Assembly (NCBI RefSeq): GCF_000473325.1 | Contig: NZ_KI421513.1 | Coordinates: forward strand, 72,717-136,716 | Source: Leisingera caerulea DSM 24564 | GTDB lineage: Bacteria; Pseudomonadota; Alphaproteobacteria; Rhodobacterales; Rhodobacteraceae | DNA: 64,000 nt | Reading direction: 5' to 3' | Shown here: piece by piece, positions 26,787 to 36,316 of the stretch | Numbering within the stretch: position 1 is the stretch's first letter | Layout: each line of letters begins with the position of its first letter | The notes under the pieces: generated by a model | What the model was told of the DNA's origin: nothing | Databases searched by the model: none | What the model saw: the letters and a program-made list of their open reading frames with translations, nothing else | Program-made: the position numbers and the translations under genes

Positions 26787-28268
26787 ATGAGCGATGCACC
26801 CCAGCGCACGCAATGGACCACGCTGGACAAGGACCTGAACCGGATCTCCCAGCTCGAACTGGCCACCGCCTATGTCTCCCGCCCGCTGGTGGCGCCGGGC
26901 ATTGCACTGGCCTTCATCGTGCTGGCAGGCCTCGGCGCCGGCGTCTTTTTCGGCGGTTCCGCCATGAGCATGGTGGTGATCGCCGCCGCGGCCTTTGGCG
27001 CCTACATGGCGATCAACATCGGCGCCAATGACGTGGCCAACAACATGGGCCCGGCGGTGGGCGCCAACGCGCTGACCATGGGCGGCGCCATCGTGATTGC
27101 CGCCGTTGCCGAAAGCGCCGGCGCGCTTCTGGCGGGCGGCGACGTGGTGTCGACGATCTCCAAGGGCATTATCGACCCGGCCGCAGTTGCCAGCAGCAAT
27201 GTCTTTATCTGGGCGATGATGGCGGCGCTGATCTCCTCGGCGCTGTGGGTGAACCTGGCCACCTGGGTCGGCGCGCCCGTGTCCACCACTCACTCGGTTG
27301 TGGGCGGCGTGCTGGGCGCCGGGGTGGCCGCTGCGGGCACTGCCGCGGTGAACTGGCCCACCATGGGCAAGATCGCCGCCAGCTGGGTGATCTCGCCGGT
27401 GCTGGGCGGCATCATTGCCGCGCTGTTCCTGGCCTTCATCAAGGCCAAGATCATCTACCAGGAGGACAAGATCGCTGCTGCGCGCCGCTGGGTGCCGGTG
27501 CTGGTCGGCATCATGGCAGGCGCCTTTGCCTCTTACCTGGCGCTGAAGGGGCTGAAGAAGATCGTCAAGATCGACCTGCAGACCGCGCTGCTGATCGGTG
27601 CTGCGATGGGCGCGCTGGCCTATGTGGTCACCGCCCCGCTGATCAAGCGCCAGTCCGAGGGCATGGAGAACCGCAACAAGTCGCTGAAGGCGCTGTTCGG
27701 CCTGCCGCTGGTGATCTCTGCCGCGCTTCTGTCCTTTGCCCACGGCGCCAATGACGTCGCCAACGCGGTCGGCCCGCTGGCCGCAATCGTGCACGCGACC
27801 GAGTTCGGCGATTTCGCCTCCAAGGTGACGATCCCGACCTGGGTGATGGTGATCGGCGCCTTCGGCATCTCCTTCGGCCTGTTCCTGTTCGGCCCCAAGC
27901 TGATCCGTATGGTCGGCAGCCAGATCACCAAGCTGAACCCGATGCGCGCCTACTGCGTGTCGCTGTCGGCGGCGATCACCGTGATCGTGGCCAGCTGGCT
28001 GGGCCTGCCGGTCTCCTCCACCCATATCGCGGTGGGCGCGGTGTTCGGCGTCGGATTCTTCCGCGAGTGGCACATGGAGCGCCGCCTGAAGAAATCCGCC
28101 GAAGGCCGCCCGGCAGAGAAACGCATCGCGCCGGAGGAACGCCGCCGCCGCAAGCTGGTGCGCCGCAGCCACTTCATGACCATCGTGGCCGCCTGGGTGA
28201 TCACCGTCCCCGCCGCCGCGCTGCTGTCAACCGTGATTTATCTGGTGCTGAACACCTTCGTCGGCTGA
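26787..28268 (+). CDS. pit: Inorganic phosphate transporter, Pit family
   Basis: A 493-residue inner-membrane permease with about ten to twelve hydrophobic segments. It has the two inverted PHO-4 signature repeats: NIGANDVANNMGPAVGANAL early and AHGANDVANAVGPLAAI late. Pit transporters move metal-phosphate with protons at low affinity. A hydrophilic loop of about 60 residues, rich in Arg/Lys/Glu, precedes the last helix. No phoU-like pit accessory gene adjoins. A strong terminator follows. Confidence 0.93.
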   Translation: MSDAPQRTQWTTLDKDLNRISQLELATAYVSRPLVAPGIALAFIVLAGLGAGVFFGGSAMSMVVIAAAAFGAYMAINIGANDVANNMGPAVGANALTMGGAIVIAAVAESAGALLAGGDVVSTISKGIIDPAAVASSNVFIWAMMAALISSALWVNLATWVGAPVSTTHSVVGGVLGAGVAAAGTAAVNWPTMGKIAASWVISPVLGGIIAALFLAFIKAKIIYQEDKIAAARRWVPVLVGIMAGAFASYLALKGLKKIVKIDLQTALLIGAAMGALAYVVTAPLIKRQSEGMENRNKSLKALFGLPLVISAALLSFAHGANDVANAVGPLAAIVHATEFGDFASKVTIPTWVMVIGAFGISFGLFLFGPKLIRMVGSQITKLNPMRAYCVSLSAAITVIVASWLGLPVSSTHIAVGAVFGVGFFREWHMERRLKKSAEGRPAEKRIAPEERRRRKLVRRSHFMTIVAAWVITVPAAALLSTVIYLVLNTFVG

Positions 28269-28293
28269 GCCGCACCGCAGCAAAGACACAGCG

Positions 28294-28330
28294 AGCCCCC
28301 GCGCCATCCGGCGGCGGGGGCTTTTCTTTT
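28294..28330. terminator. Terminator after the Pit transporter gene
   Basis: Stem AGCCCCCGC (28294-28302) and GCGGGGGCT (28314-28322), then TTTCTTTT. It sits between convergent genes. Confidence 0.8.
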
Positions 28331-28334
28331 GCGC

Positions 28335-29054
28335 TCAGAACCGCTCCACCCAGGGCCGCAGCACCAGTTCATCGCTCCAGGCAGAGCGGTCCTGGCCGAT
28401 CAGATGCATGTATTCCCGGGCGATGGCCTCGGGGTTCAGCATGCTGTCGGGATTATCCTCTGCCTCAGTCCGCTCCGGGCGGAAGGCATTGCGGATGCCG
28501 CCGTCGATATTGATCCAGGCGACATGGATGCCCTTGGGGTGCAGCTCCCGGGCCATCGACTGCGCCAGTCCGCGCTGCGCGAATTTTCCCATGGCAAAGG
28601 GCGCCGACTGCGCAAAGCCCTTGACCCCTGCCGAAGCGCCAGTGAACAGGATGGTGCCCCGCCGCCCGTTGGCGGGCTGCTGCGCCAGCATCCGCTTGGC
28701 CGCCGCCTGCCCCAGCAGGAAAGCGCCATAGGCGGTCACCTCCACCGCCTTGCGCACCTGTTCCGGATCAAGGTCTTTCAGCGGGCCGCGGACCCGGGCG
28801 GAAGGATTGTAGCAGGCCACCCGCAAATCGCCCGGCACACCTTCCACAAGCTGGCGGATGCCCTCCGCATCGGTGCCATCCAGGGGATGCAGCTGCGCCC
28901 CGGTGTCCGCCGCCAGCGGCTCCAGCTTGGCGGTATTGCGCGCCGCCAGATGCAGCGCATAGCCGTCCCGGGAAAGCGCCCGCGCAAAGGAGGCCGACAG
29001 GCCCGCCCCTGCGCCCACGATCAGTGCAACCGGTTTTGGTGATGTATCTGCCAT
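28335..29054 (-). CDS. Short-chain dehydrogenase-like protein with Phe in place of the catalytic Tyr
   Basis: A 239-residue Rossmann-fold SDR. The cofactor loop GAGAGLSASFA is at residues 14-24 and the catalytic Ser is in TGAS (Ser141), but the YxxxK motif reads FAMGK with Phe153 and Lys157. Lack of the tyrosine argues against ordinary alcohol/ketone chemistry, though I recall other SDRs in this subgroup with the same change. Substrate unknown. Start 29054 is chosen for MADTSPKPVALIVGAG. It is co-directional with argF upstream but separated by about 210 bases. Confidence 0.82.
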   Translation of the reverse strand: MADTSPKPVALIVGAGAGLSASFARALSRDGYALHLAARNTAKLEPLAADTGAQLHPLDGTDAEGIRQLVEGVPGDLRVACYNPSARVRGPLKDLDPEQVRKAVEVTAYGAFLLGQAAAKRMLAQQPANGRRGTILFTGASAGVKGFAQSAPFAMGKFAQRGLAQSMARELHPKGIHVAWINIDGGIRNAFRPERTEAEDNPDSMLNPEAIAREYMHLIGQDRSAWSDELVLRPWVERF

Positions 29055-29194
29055 CGCTGGACCTCCCCGTATGTGACAGAGAGATGCTGGGGGCAATTCA
29101 GTACCCGCGCAAGGGGTCCCGGAGACCGGCATGGGTTAGCCCAATCTGCCGCCCTGCCCGGGCCGCAAGCGCATTGCCTGCGTTTCAGGCACCG

Positions 29195-29250
29195 CGCCGG
29201 GCCGCAGGCCCGGCGCCACGCCCAGCAGGCTATCCGGCCGAAGCCTGGCA
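29195..29250. repeat. Partial family B-like palindrome
   Basis: GCCGGGCC/GGCCCGGC hairpin with loop GCA, followed by GCCACGCCCAGC, the box also seen in elements at 7840 and 55673. It lacks the GGGCGGGAGC end, so it is probably a decayed copy. It lies in the 210-base gap between the SDR and argF. Confidence 0.45.
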
Positions 29251-29264
29251 GCGTCCTGACAGCC

Positions 29265-30191
29265 TCAGCCGCCCAGGCACCAGCGCATGATGGCCTTCTG
29301 CGCATGCAGACGGTTTTCCGCCTCGTCAAAGATCACCGACTGCGGGCCGTCCATCACGGCGGAGGTCACTTCCTCCTCGCGGTGGGCCGGCAGGCAGTGC
29401 ATGAACAGCGCATCGGGCTTGGCATGGGCCATCAGCGCGTCATTGACCTGATACGGGCGCAGCATGTTGTGGCGCCGCTCCTTGGAGGACTGGCTGTCGT
29501 GCATCGACACCCAGGTGTCAGCCACCACCAGATCGGCGCCTTCCACGGCCTTCGCCGCGTCCCGTTCAACCACGATCTTGGACCCTGCCTTGCGCGCCAG
29601 CCCCATGAACTCCTCCTCCGGGTCCAGCTGCGAGGGACCGGTGAAGGTGAGGTCGAAGCCGAACTGGCCGGCCGCATGGATGAAGGAGGCGCAGACGTTG
29701 TTGCCGTCGCCGCACCAGACCACCTTCTTGCCCTTGATGGAGCCGCGGTGCTCTTCATAGGTTTGCACGTCGGCCATGATCTGGCAGGGGTGGGTGCGGT
29801 CCGTCAGGCCGTTGATCACCGGCACGTCGGAGTATTCCGCCATCTCGGTCAGCACGGTCTCGTCGAAGGTGCGGATCATGATCATGTCGACATAGCGGCT
29901 GAGCACGCGGGCGGTGTCGGCGATGGTCTCCCCATGGCCCAGCTGCATATCCTTGCCCGACAGCACCATGGTCTGGCCGCCCATCTGGCGCACGCCCACG
30001 TCAAAGGACACGCGGGTCCGGGTCGAGGGTTTCTCAAAAATCAGCGCCACCATCCGGTCCTTCAGCGGCAGCTCATCATCCAGCGCCGCCTTGGGGCGGC
30101 CCAGGCGCGCCTGCTTGGTGGCTTTGGCCTGGTCGATGATGGTCCGCAGATCGGCAGGAGCGGTTTTGTGGATATCGAGGAAATGGTTCAT
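29265..30191 (-). CDS. argF: Ornithine carbamoyltransferase
   Basis: A 308-residue enzyme making citrulline from ornithine and carbamoyl phosphate in arginine synthesis. The carbamoyl-phosphate loop STRTR is at residues 56-60, HPCQ lies near residue 134, and HCLPAHR near residue 270 closes the ornithine site. The length is normal for the trimeric anabolic enzyme. Start 30191 is chosen for [10 protein letters not shown]. It lies 79 bases downstream of argD on the same strand, a usual argDF pair in Rhodobacteraceae. Confidence 0.97.
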   Translation of the reverse strand: MNHFLDIHKTAPADLRTIIDQAKATKQARLGRPKAALDDELPLKDRMVALIFEKPSTRTRVSFDVGVRQMGGQTMVLSGKDMQLGHGETIADTARVLSRYVDMIMIRTFDETVLTEMAEYSDVPVINGLTDRTHPCQIMADVQTYEEHRGSIKGKKVVWCGDGNNVCASFIHAAGQFGFDLTFTGPSQLDPEEEFMGLARKAGSKIVVERDAAKAVEGADLVVADTWVSMHDSQSSKERRHNMLRPYQVNDALMAHAKPDALFMHCLPAHREEEVTSAVMDGPQSVIFDEAENRLHAQKAIMRWCLGG

Positions 30192-30270
30192 GATCGTATC
30201 GCTTTTTTCTGACGAAGGCCGGGGGCTGCCTGCCCCCGGACCCCCGGGAGTATTTCTGCAAAGGTGAAAA

Positions 30271-31446
30271 TCAGGCCGCTTCGACTTGGGCCGCGGTTTT
30301 ATCGAGGCGGCTGACGGCCTCGGCGATGTCCTCATCGGTCAGGGTCAGCGGCGGCAGCAGCCGGATCACATTGTCCGCGGCCGGGACGGTGATCAGTTCG
30401 TTTGCATAGCCTGCGTTGACCACATCAGTGTTGGCCGCCTTGCACTTGAGGCCCAGCATCAGGCCGGAGCCGCGCACCTCCTCAAAGACCTCAGGGTGAT
30501 CGGCCACCAGGCCTTCCAGTTTCTGCCGCAGCAGGCCCGCCTTGCGGTTCACCTCCGCCAAAAAGGCCACGTCGGCGATATGGTCGATCACGGCGCAGCC
30601 CACCGCGCAGCCCAAGGGGTTGCCGCCATAGGTGGAGCCGTGGGTGCCTGCGGTCATGCCGCTGGCGGCGTCCTCGGTGGCCAGAACCGCACCCAGCGGG
30701 AAGCCGCCGCCGATGCCCTTGGCCACCATCATGATGTCAGGCGTGATGCCCGCCCATTCATGGGCAAACAGCTTGCCGGTGCGCCCCACCCCGCACTGCA
30801 CCTCATCGAGGATCAGCAACAGGCCATGCTCGTCGCAGATCTGCCGAAGCGCCTTCAGCTCTGCATCCGGGACCGGGCGGATGCCGCCCTCGCCCTGCAC
30901 CGGTTCAATCATGATCGCGGCGGTCTGGTCCGAGACAGCATCGGTAACGCCATCCAGATCCCCGAATGTCAGGTGCACGAAACCTGGCAGCAGCGGGCCA
31001 AAGCCCTTGGTCATCTTTTCGGAGCCCGCCGCAGCGATACCGGCAGACGACCGGCCATGGAAGGAGCCGTCAAAGGTGATGATCTCCACCCGCTCGGGCT
31101 GGCCCTTGTCGTGGAAAAACTTGCGCGCCATCTTCACCGCCAGCTCGCAGGCCTCGGTGCCGGAGTTGGTGAAGAACACGGTATCGGCAAAGGTATGCTC
31201 CACCAGTTTGTCCGCCAGCGCCTGCTGCTGCGGGATGTGGTAGAGGTTGGAGACATGCCACAGGTTCTGCGCCTGCGACGTCAGCGCCTCCACCAGCGCC
31301 GGATGGGCATGGCCCAGCGCATTCACTGCAATGCCGGAGCCCAGATCCAGAAAGCGGCGCCCGTCCGCCGCGGTCAGCCAGGCGCCTTCGCCTTTGACGA
31401 ATTCCAGCGGTGCACGGTTGTAGGTCGGCAGAACGGACGGGATCAT
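30271..31446 (-). CDS. argD: Acetylornithine aminotransferase
   Basis: A 391-residue PLP-dependent class III aminotransferase converting N-acetylglutamate semialdehyde to N-acetylornithine. [15 protein letters not shown] binds PLP phosphate, [13 protein letters not shown] carries the PLP-binding Asp, and the Schiff-base lysine is in MVAKGIGGG near residue 240. Start 31446 ([13 protein letters not shown]) has AAGGA eight bases upstream; ATGs at 31455 and 31464 are alternatives. It precedes argF. Confidence 0.95.
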   Translation of the reverse strand: MIPSVLPTYNRAPLEFVKGEGAWLTAADGRRFLDLGSGIAVNALGHAHPALVEALTSQAQNLWHVSNLYHIPQQQALADKLVEHTFADTVFFTNSGTEACELAVKMARKFFHDKGQPERVEIITFDGSFHGRSSAGIAAAGSEKMTKGFGPLLPGFVHLTFGDLDGVTDAVSDQTAAIMIEPVQGEGGIRPVPDAELKALRQICDEHGLLLILDEVQCGVGRTGKLFAHEWAGITPDIMMVAKGIGGGFPLGAVLATEDAASGMTAGTHGSTYGGNPLGCAVGCAVIDHIADVAFLAEVNRKAGLLRQKLEGLVADHPEVFEEVRGSGLMLGLKCKAANTDVVNAGYANELITVPAADNVIRLLPPLTLTDEDIAEAVSRLDKTAAQVEAA

Positions 31447-31884
31447 CAGGATCATCCTTTTCACAGGTAGAAGCCAAAGCTGTGACGTAAGCTTGGCCTT
31501 GGGTCAACGGGGGATCAATGGATTTAGAAGGGGGGATGTGCCGCATGGCAGGCACAACAGATCAGGGGCCGGTCACGCCAGGCGGCGTCGGCGTCGCGAA
31601 ACGGTGATATCTGCGCGTTTGATCATGGGGGGTTCCATAGTGGAGGTTTTAACGAAAGAAAACCCCTTTTGTTCAGTCCGCCCTGCCGAACCGCCGCAGC
31701 GCGCAGCCCGTCCCATTCACCTTTGGTGAAATACTCCGGGGTGAATTGGCCGTCAGGCCAAGAGGGGCAGCGCCCTTCTTCTTTCCGGACCTGCGGGGCA
31801 GCGCCCCGTCTGCGCCTCAAGCGTTCGCCGGCCGCCGAAACCTTTCCCCTTGCATCCCGCGGCGGCTTGCCGCACCGCTTGGCG
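31447..31884. other. 438-base intergenic region with a degenerate repeat
   Basis: The divergent region between argD and an EamA transporter presumably holds both promoters. Around 31744-31775 is GGCCGTCAGGCC followed by GGGGCAGCGCCC, and a second GGGGCAGCGCCCC lies near 31796, reminiscent of the family A boxes but without the rest of the element. No gene is supported. Confidence 0.5.
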
Positions 31885-32796
31885 ATGACCCGCGACACCC
31901 CGCAAAACCCGCTTCTGGCCGCTGCCCTGATCCTGGCGGCGACAACCTTCATTGCCGGCACCACCCTGATGGCCAAGGCGCTGGGAACGGATCTGCTGGG
32001 CGCCCCGCTGCACCCGTTGCAGATCAGCCATGGACGCTTCCTGTTCGCCTTCATGGCAATCTCGGCCGCGGTGCTGGCCCTGCGGCCCAAGTTCACCCGG
32101 CCGCATTGGGGCTATCACATCGGGCGCACTTCCTTTGGCTGGGCGGGCGTCACGCTGATGTTTGCCTCCGTCGCCTATATCCCGCTGGCCGACGCCACCG
32201 CGATCACATTTCTGAACCCGGTCTTCGGGATGCTGCTGGCCATTCCGCTCTTGGGAGAGCGGGTCGGCCCCTGGCGCTGGGGTGCGGCGCTGATTGCGAT
32301 GATTGGCGCGATGATCCTTTTGCGGCCCACGCCCGCCAGCTTCCAGCCCGCGGCGCTGCTGGCGCTTGGGGCGGCGGCAGTGATGGGGCTGGAGCTGATC
32401 TTTATCAAGAAGCTGGCGGGCCGCGAGGCGCCCTTGCAGGTCCTCTGGGTCAACAACCTGCTAGGGCTGATGATTGCCAGTTGCGCGGTGCTGCCTGTCT
32501 GGCAGATGCCCAGCCCGGGCCAATGGGGCGCGCTGGCAACGCTGGGTCTGCTGATGGCCTGCGCACAGGCCTGTTTCATCAACGGCATGGCGCGGGCCGA
32601 TGCCTCGTTCGTGGCGCCGTTCAGCTATGCCACGCTGGTGTTTGCGGCGCTTTACGACTTTCTGGGCTTTGGCGCGGTGCCGGATGCGGTTTCCGCCCTT
32701 GGCGCCGTGATCATCCTGACCGGGGCCGCCGTGCTTGCCTGGCGGGAGGGGCGGGTCCGCCCGCCCGCCGGCCGGGCGGCGGCGGCCGGAAACTGA
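31885..32796 (+). CDS. DMT-superfamily transporter (EamA domains)
   Basis: A 303-residue inner-membrane protein with ten predicted helices in two EamA repeats of about 140 residues (FAWAGVTLMFASVAYIPLA-type in the first, SFVAPFSYATLVFAALYDF in the second). The family exports metabolites or amino acids; the substrate is unknown. The start at 31885 is the first ATG of the frame with a hydrophobic N-terminus; the longer frame upstream reads through the intergenic repeat. Confidence 0.87.
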   Translation: MTRDTPQNPLLAAALILAATTFIAGTTLMAKALGTDLLGAPLHPLQISHGRFLFAFMAISAAVLALRPKFTRPHWGYHIGRTSFGWAGVTLMFASVAYIPLADATAITFLNPVFGMLLAIPLLGERVGPWRWGAALIAMIGAMILLRPTPASFQPAALLALGAAAVMGLELIFIKKLAGREAPLQVLWVNNLLGLMIASCAVLPVWQMPSPGQWGALATLGLLMACAQACFINGMARADASFVAPFSYATLVFAALYDFLGFGAVPDAVSALGAVIILTGAAVLAWREGRVRPPAGRAAAAGN

Positions 32797-32832
32797 GCCC
32801 CTAGCGGGAACCGCAGGCGCGGGCAGCCAGCG

Positions 32833-33645
32833 TCAGGGCTTCAGCCGGTAGCCGGTGCGCAGCATCATCCAGGCCAGCGCGCAGACTGCCAGGGTCGCGC
32901 CGCTGCAGACCGCCAGCCCCAGCCAGGGCGAGCTGTCGGAAGTGCCGATCACCCCGAATCGCACCCCGTCGATCAGGTAGAACACCGGGTTCAGATGCGA
33001 GATCGCCTTGAGCACCGGCGGCAGCGCCTCCACCGAATAGAAGGTGCCGGACAGAAACGCCAAGGGCGTCACGATGAAATTGGTGATTGCCGCCATCTGG
33101 TCGAACTTGTCGGCAAAAACCCCGGCCACGATCCCCAAGCCCCCCAGGAAGGCCGCGCCCAGCACGATGAACAGCAGCGCCGCCAGCGGATGCGCGGGCA
33201 CGATCTGCAAGACCGCCATCAGCCCCAGCCCGATGCCCAGCGCCACCAGCGTGCCGCGCGCCACCGCGCCCGCCAGGTAGCCCAGCAGGATCTCCAGCCC
33301 CGACAGCGGCGGCATCAGCGTGTCGACGATATTGCCCTGCACCTTGGCAATCACGATCGAGGACGACGTGTTGGCAAAGGCATTCTGGATCACCGTCATC
33401 ATCATGATGCCCGGCGCCAGGAAGGTCAGGAACGGCACCCCCATCACATCGCCGCGCCGCGGGCCGATGGCGATGTTGAAGATCATCAGGAACAGCGCCG
33501 CGGTCACCAGCGGCGCCAGCAGGGTCTGGGTCCAGACCACCAGGAACCGTTTCACCTCGCGCCAGGCCAGCGCCTTGAGCCCCAGCCAGTTCACCTGCCC
33601 GAACCTGCGCGCCCCCAGTTCGACCTGATATCCCCGATCCGCCAT
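32833..33645 (-). CDS. ABC-2 type transporter permease
   Basis: A 270-residue inner-membrane permease with six hydrophobic helices. The sequence (LVTAALFLMIFNIAIGPRRG, later TNFIVTPLAFLSGTFYSVEAL) fits the YadH/NodJ-like ABC-2 subfamily, which exports drugs or glycolipids. Its partner ATPase is not adjacent: the next genes are an EamA transporter and gcrA. Start 33645 has an AGGGGG site. It is a possible partner of the KpsT-like ATPase at 39684, but that ATPase belongs to a different subfamily. Confidence 0.85.
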   Translation of the reverse strand: MADRGYQVELGARRFGQVNWLGLKALAWREVKRFLVVWTQTLLAPLVTAALFLMIFNIAIGPRRGDVMGVPFLTFLAPGIMMMTVIQNAFANTSSSIVIAKVQGNIVDTLMPPLSGLEILLGYLAGAVARGTLVALGIGLGLMAVLQIVPAHPLAALLFIVLGAAFLGGLGIVAGVFADKFDQMAAITNFIVTPLAFLSGTFYSVEALPPVLKAISHLNPVFYLIDGVRFGVIGTSDSSPWLGLAVCSGATLAVCALAWMMLRTGYRLKP

Positions 33646-33809
33646 GCTGCCCCCTTGTGTTTTTTGCTGCCTTGCCTGCATAACGGCTGCCGCTTGGGGC
33701 GCAAGATGCCTTGTAACTCCGCCCGCAGTGATTAAAATAGAGCGATCACACGGAATATGATGGCGGCCGCAGAACCCCTGGGGCCGCTATTAGCTTGGAA
33801 AGGCAACAG

Positions 33810-34406
33810 ATGTCCTGGACAGACGAGCGCGTCGAACTGCTCAAGAAAATGTGGGGCGAAGGCCAGTCGGCCAGCCAGATCGCAAAAGAACTGGGCGGAG
33901 TGACCCGCAACGCCGTGATCGGCAAAGTGCACCGGCTCGGCCTGTCCAACCGCAACAGCGGCGGCGCCAAGGCGGCTGAACCCAAGGAAAAGCCCGCAGC
34001 AGCCCCCGCCGCTGCCGCGCCAAAACCTGCGGCCGCGCCCAAGCCCAAGCCGCAGCCCAAGACCGAACCGGCCCGCCCGGCCGCGGCCCAGCCCGCAGCC
34101 GACGCCAAGCCCGCAACGCCTGCGCGCCGCCAGATCATCCCGGCCGGCCAGCCGCTGCCGCCGCAGCCCTCGGCCAATGAAATCAGCCCCGAGGCGCTGG
34201 CCAAGGTGAACGAGGTCGAGAAGAAAGCCAAGAAGCTGGGCCTGATGGAGCTGACCGAGCGCACCTGCAAGTGGCCGGTGGGCGACCCGGCGACCGAGGA
34301 CTTCTGGTTCTGCGGCCTGCCCGCCCAGCAGGGCAAACCCTATTGCGAGGCGCATGTGGGCGTGGCGTTCCAGCCGATGTCCTCGCGCCGCGACCGCCGC
34401 CGCTGA
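33810..34406 (+). CDS. gcrA: GcrA cell-cycle regulator
   Basis: A 198-residue alphaproteobacterial regulator that binds sigma-70 RNA polymerase and methylated GANTC promoters to drive cell-cycle genes. The N-terminal helix-turn-helix (MSWTDERVELLKKMWGEGQS, then RNAVIGKVHRLGLSNR) occupies residues 1-48. A Pro/Ala/Lys-rich linker of about 75 residues follows, then a C-terminal domain with CKWPVGD, WFCGLP and YCEAH, the sigma-interacting part. The linker is strongly low-complexity. A terminator follows directly. Confidence 0.95.
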   Translation: MSWTDERVELLKKMWGEGQSASQIAKELGGVTRNAVIGKVHRLGLSNRNSGGAKAAEPKEKPAAAPAAAAPKPAAAPKPKPQPKTEPARPAAAQPAADAKPATPARRQIIPAGQPLPPQPSANEISPEALAKVNEVEKKAKKLGLMELTERTCKWPVGDPATEDFWFCGLPAQQGKPYCEAHVGVAFQPMSSRRDRRR

Positions 34407-34429
34407 ACCCGGCGGCAGTTTGAGATTTC

Positions 34430-34458
34430 AAAGCCCCGGCATTGCGTCCGGGGCTTTT
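34430..34458 (+). terminator. Terminator after gcrA
   Basis: Perfect stem AAAGCCCCGG (34430-34439) and CCGGGGCTTT (34448-34457), followed by T. Confidence 0.8.
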
Positions 34459-34620
34459 GCTTTATGAGACCTCCCGCCTTCCAAGACGGCCTGCATGTGT
34501 TGATTGGCTGGCAAGCAGCGTACAGTCTGCGCCGAGGGGGACCTTGCGGCCTTTCAGTCTCTTTGACCTGCACGCGAGACGTTCATGACCCTCGTCATCT
34601 ATCAACGAATGGCGGTTTCT

Positions 34621-35163
34621 TCAAATGAACCTAATTTCAGGCGCGATGATCTGGCTGATCAGGCCACCAGTGTTCACCGCGCAATAGATAGACCTCGGCG
34701 GGCGGGCGGCGACATCTACGCTGCGGCACACCCAGTTTTTTGACTCCATGGATTTCAATGACTGGGACAACGCCCGGTCCGTTATCGCCGGCAGGTTCCG
34801 CTTGATGCCGCTGAAATGGCTTGGTGTGCGGAGCGATGTCAGAATCGGCAAAGTCCATGAGCGGCGCAGCAAAGGCTGATCTTCCTTTGCCGAAACATCG
34901 TAGATCTTACGGGCAATGGCCGCCGCCGAAATTCCCGACTGTGTAAGGCGGAATTCTGGGCGCAGCGGATGACCATACCCGGGATTCCGTTCAATCAATC
35001 CGATTTCAATCAGGTGATCCATGCTTTGCGCGAAGGCGGTTCTGCCTGCACCGGTCGCAGTCAATAGGGGCGCCTGCCGTCCGGCCACGCCCGAATGCAG
35101 GCACGCGAGTATGGGCATTGCCCAAGCCTTTGATGTGACGTTGACAAACATTCCAATGTCCAT
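34621..35163 (-). CDS. Two-domain HxlR-like winged-helix regulator
   Basis: A 180-residue protein that looks like two HxlR/MarR-like winged helices in tandem. Half one (about residues 10-90) has SKAWAMPILACLHSG ... FAQSMDHLIEIGLIERN; half two (about 97-175) has RRSWTLPILTSLRTP ... LSQSLKSMESKNWVCRS. HxlR regulators are normally about 110 residues with a single domain. It is divergent from the VOC gene with a 39-base gap, so it probably regulates it. No cofactor cysteine is conserved. Codon use is slightly less GC-biased than its neighbours. Confidence 0.7.
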   Translation of the reverse strand: MDIGMFVNVTSKAWAMPILACLHSGVAGRQAPLLTATGAGRTAFAQSMDHLIEIGLIERNPGYGHPLRPEFRLTQSGISAAAIARKIYDVSAKEDQPLLRRSWTLPILTSLRTPSHFSGIKRNLPAITDRALSQSLKSMESKNWVCRSVDVAARPPRSIYCAVNTGGLISQIIAPEIRFI

Positions 35164-35202
35164 AAAGTATAGTTAGTATATTTTGAATCATAAGGAAAGC
35201 CC
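35164..35202. promoter_or_regulatory. Divergent promoter/operator candidate between HxlR-like and VOC genes
   Basis: This AT-rich 39-base spacer contains the direct repeat AGTATA-GTT-AGTATA (35166-35171 and 35175-35180), which could serve as a -10 region or an operator half-site pair. AAGGAAAG ahead of 35203 is the ribosome site of the VOC gene. Evidence is positional only. Confidence 0.35.
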
Positions 35203-35583
35203 ATGCCACTCGTTGCAGTCGATCAAACCATCACCATCGCAATGTCAGTCAAAGATCGCCATGCGAGCGCAAAGTGGTACGAAACCATGTTGGGATTTGA
35301 GCTGCTCTACCATGCCGATGAGGCGGGCTGGTCCGAGGTTCAGACGAACACACCAGGTGTCGCCATCGGCCTTGGCGAGCACACTAAGCCAGCCCCCGGC
35401 AACTGCGTGCCAGTCTTCGGGATCGCTGATCTGGATTCGGCCCGGCAGAAACTGGAGCAGGCCAAAGTCAAATTTGATGGCGAGACGGATGTCGTCGAGG
35501 GCATGGTCAAAACCGCGACTTTCTACGATCTCGACGGCAATGCGCTGATGCTTGCGCAGGATTTGACCGGTGGAATTGAGTAA
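35203..35583 (+). CDS. VOC-superfamily (glyoxalase/dioxygenase fold) protein
   Basis: A 126-residue single-module VOC protein (two beta-alpha-beta-beta-beta units). ITIAMSVKDRHASAKWYETM starts the first unit, and VFGIADLDSARQKLEQAKV the second; FYDLDGNALMLAQ carries the usual C-terminal metal-ligand region. It may bind or modify a small toxic compound. Its divergent HxlR-like neighbour suggests induction by a substrate. Ribosome site AAGGAAAG. Confidence 0.85.
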   Translation: MPLVAVDQTITIAMSVKDRHASAKWYETMLGFELLYHADEAGWSEVQTNTPGVAIGLGEHTKPAPGNCVPVFGIADLDSARQKLEQAKVKFDGETDVVEGMVKTATFYDLDGNALMLAQDLTGGIE

Positions 35584-35797
35584 CACGCGGTTTATGCGGC
35601 CCCCGCCGTCTGTTTGGTTCTGGCAGGCACGGCGTCAGTTGCACTGCACGGCACTTGTTCGGGGCCTTCCGTTCAGCCGCAGCCGCAGGGCACTCCATAG
35701 CGGACGCTTAAAGCCTTCTAAACACTAGCAAAATAGGCTCGAAGTTCACATTGAGCGCCTTGCAGGCAAAGCCCTCGCCTTGCCTGCAAGTTGCAAA

Positions 35798-36316
35798 TCA
35801 GTTCGCCACCGGGCCTTCGGAGGTGAACTTGGGGATCACGCTGTCGGAGGCCGCCTTGGGTTCAATCCCGGGCCAGTTACCTTCGGCCAGGTTGATATTG
35901 CCCGGAATGTCTTCCTCCCAGAAGCCGACCACAACGTCGGTGATGTTCAGGTACAGCTTGTCATCGACGATGCGCCACAGGTTCGGGTTGGCCGGCACCT
36001 TGCCGCCCTTGGACACGCCATAGGCGCAGTGGCCGTCATACTGCGGCGCATAATAGGCCGGGTTTTCCAGGAACTTGTCGCGGTTCTCCGCACTCGAGAA
36101 CGCCCAGGTGGCGCCGTTGTAGTCCGCGGTGAAATCCGCGTGTCCGCGCACCGGCGCGGTCTGCGGCGTGCCGACCGGGTTCATCTCCAGGCTGCGGTAG
36201 GCGACCACGTCATAGCCCGACACCGCATAGCCGGTGCCGTCGACGTATTGCTCCCCCGCAAAGGCCGGCAGGGCAAAGGACAGCGCTGCCGCGGCAGCAA
36301 TAACAAAACGCTTCAT
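35798..36316 (-). CDS. Secreted YHS-domain protein
   Basis: A 172-residue periplasmic protein with signal peptide (MKRFVIAAAAALSFALPAFAG). The YHS-like segment GYDVVAYRSLEMNPVGT followed by FSSAENRDKFLENPAYYAPQYDGHCAYG, interrupted here as the longer YHS family does, is diagnostic. Such domains are often metal-binding and associated with copper or other metal handling. The 270-base upstream gap to yghU is divergent. No partner gene is evident. Confidence 0.83.
   Translation of the reverse strand: MKRFVIAAAAALSFALPAFAGEQYVDGTGYAVSGYDVVAYRSLEMNPVGTPQTAPVRGHADFTADYNGATWAFSSAENRDKFLENPAYYAPQYDGHCAYGVSKGGKVPANPNLWRIVDDKLYLNITDVVVGFWEEDIPGNINLAEGNWPGIEPKAASDSVIPKFTSEGPVAN

Noticed and set aside
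32833..33645. KpsM permease for the capsule module
   Set aside because: The sequence fits the YadH/NodJ-like ABC-2 subfamily and it is 6 kb away in opposite orientation; the link is not supported.
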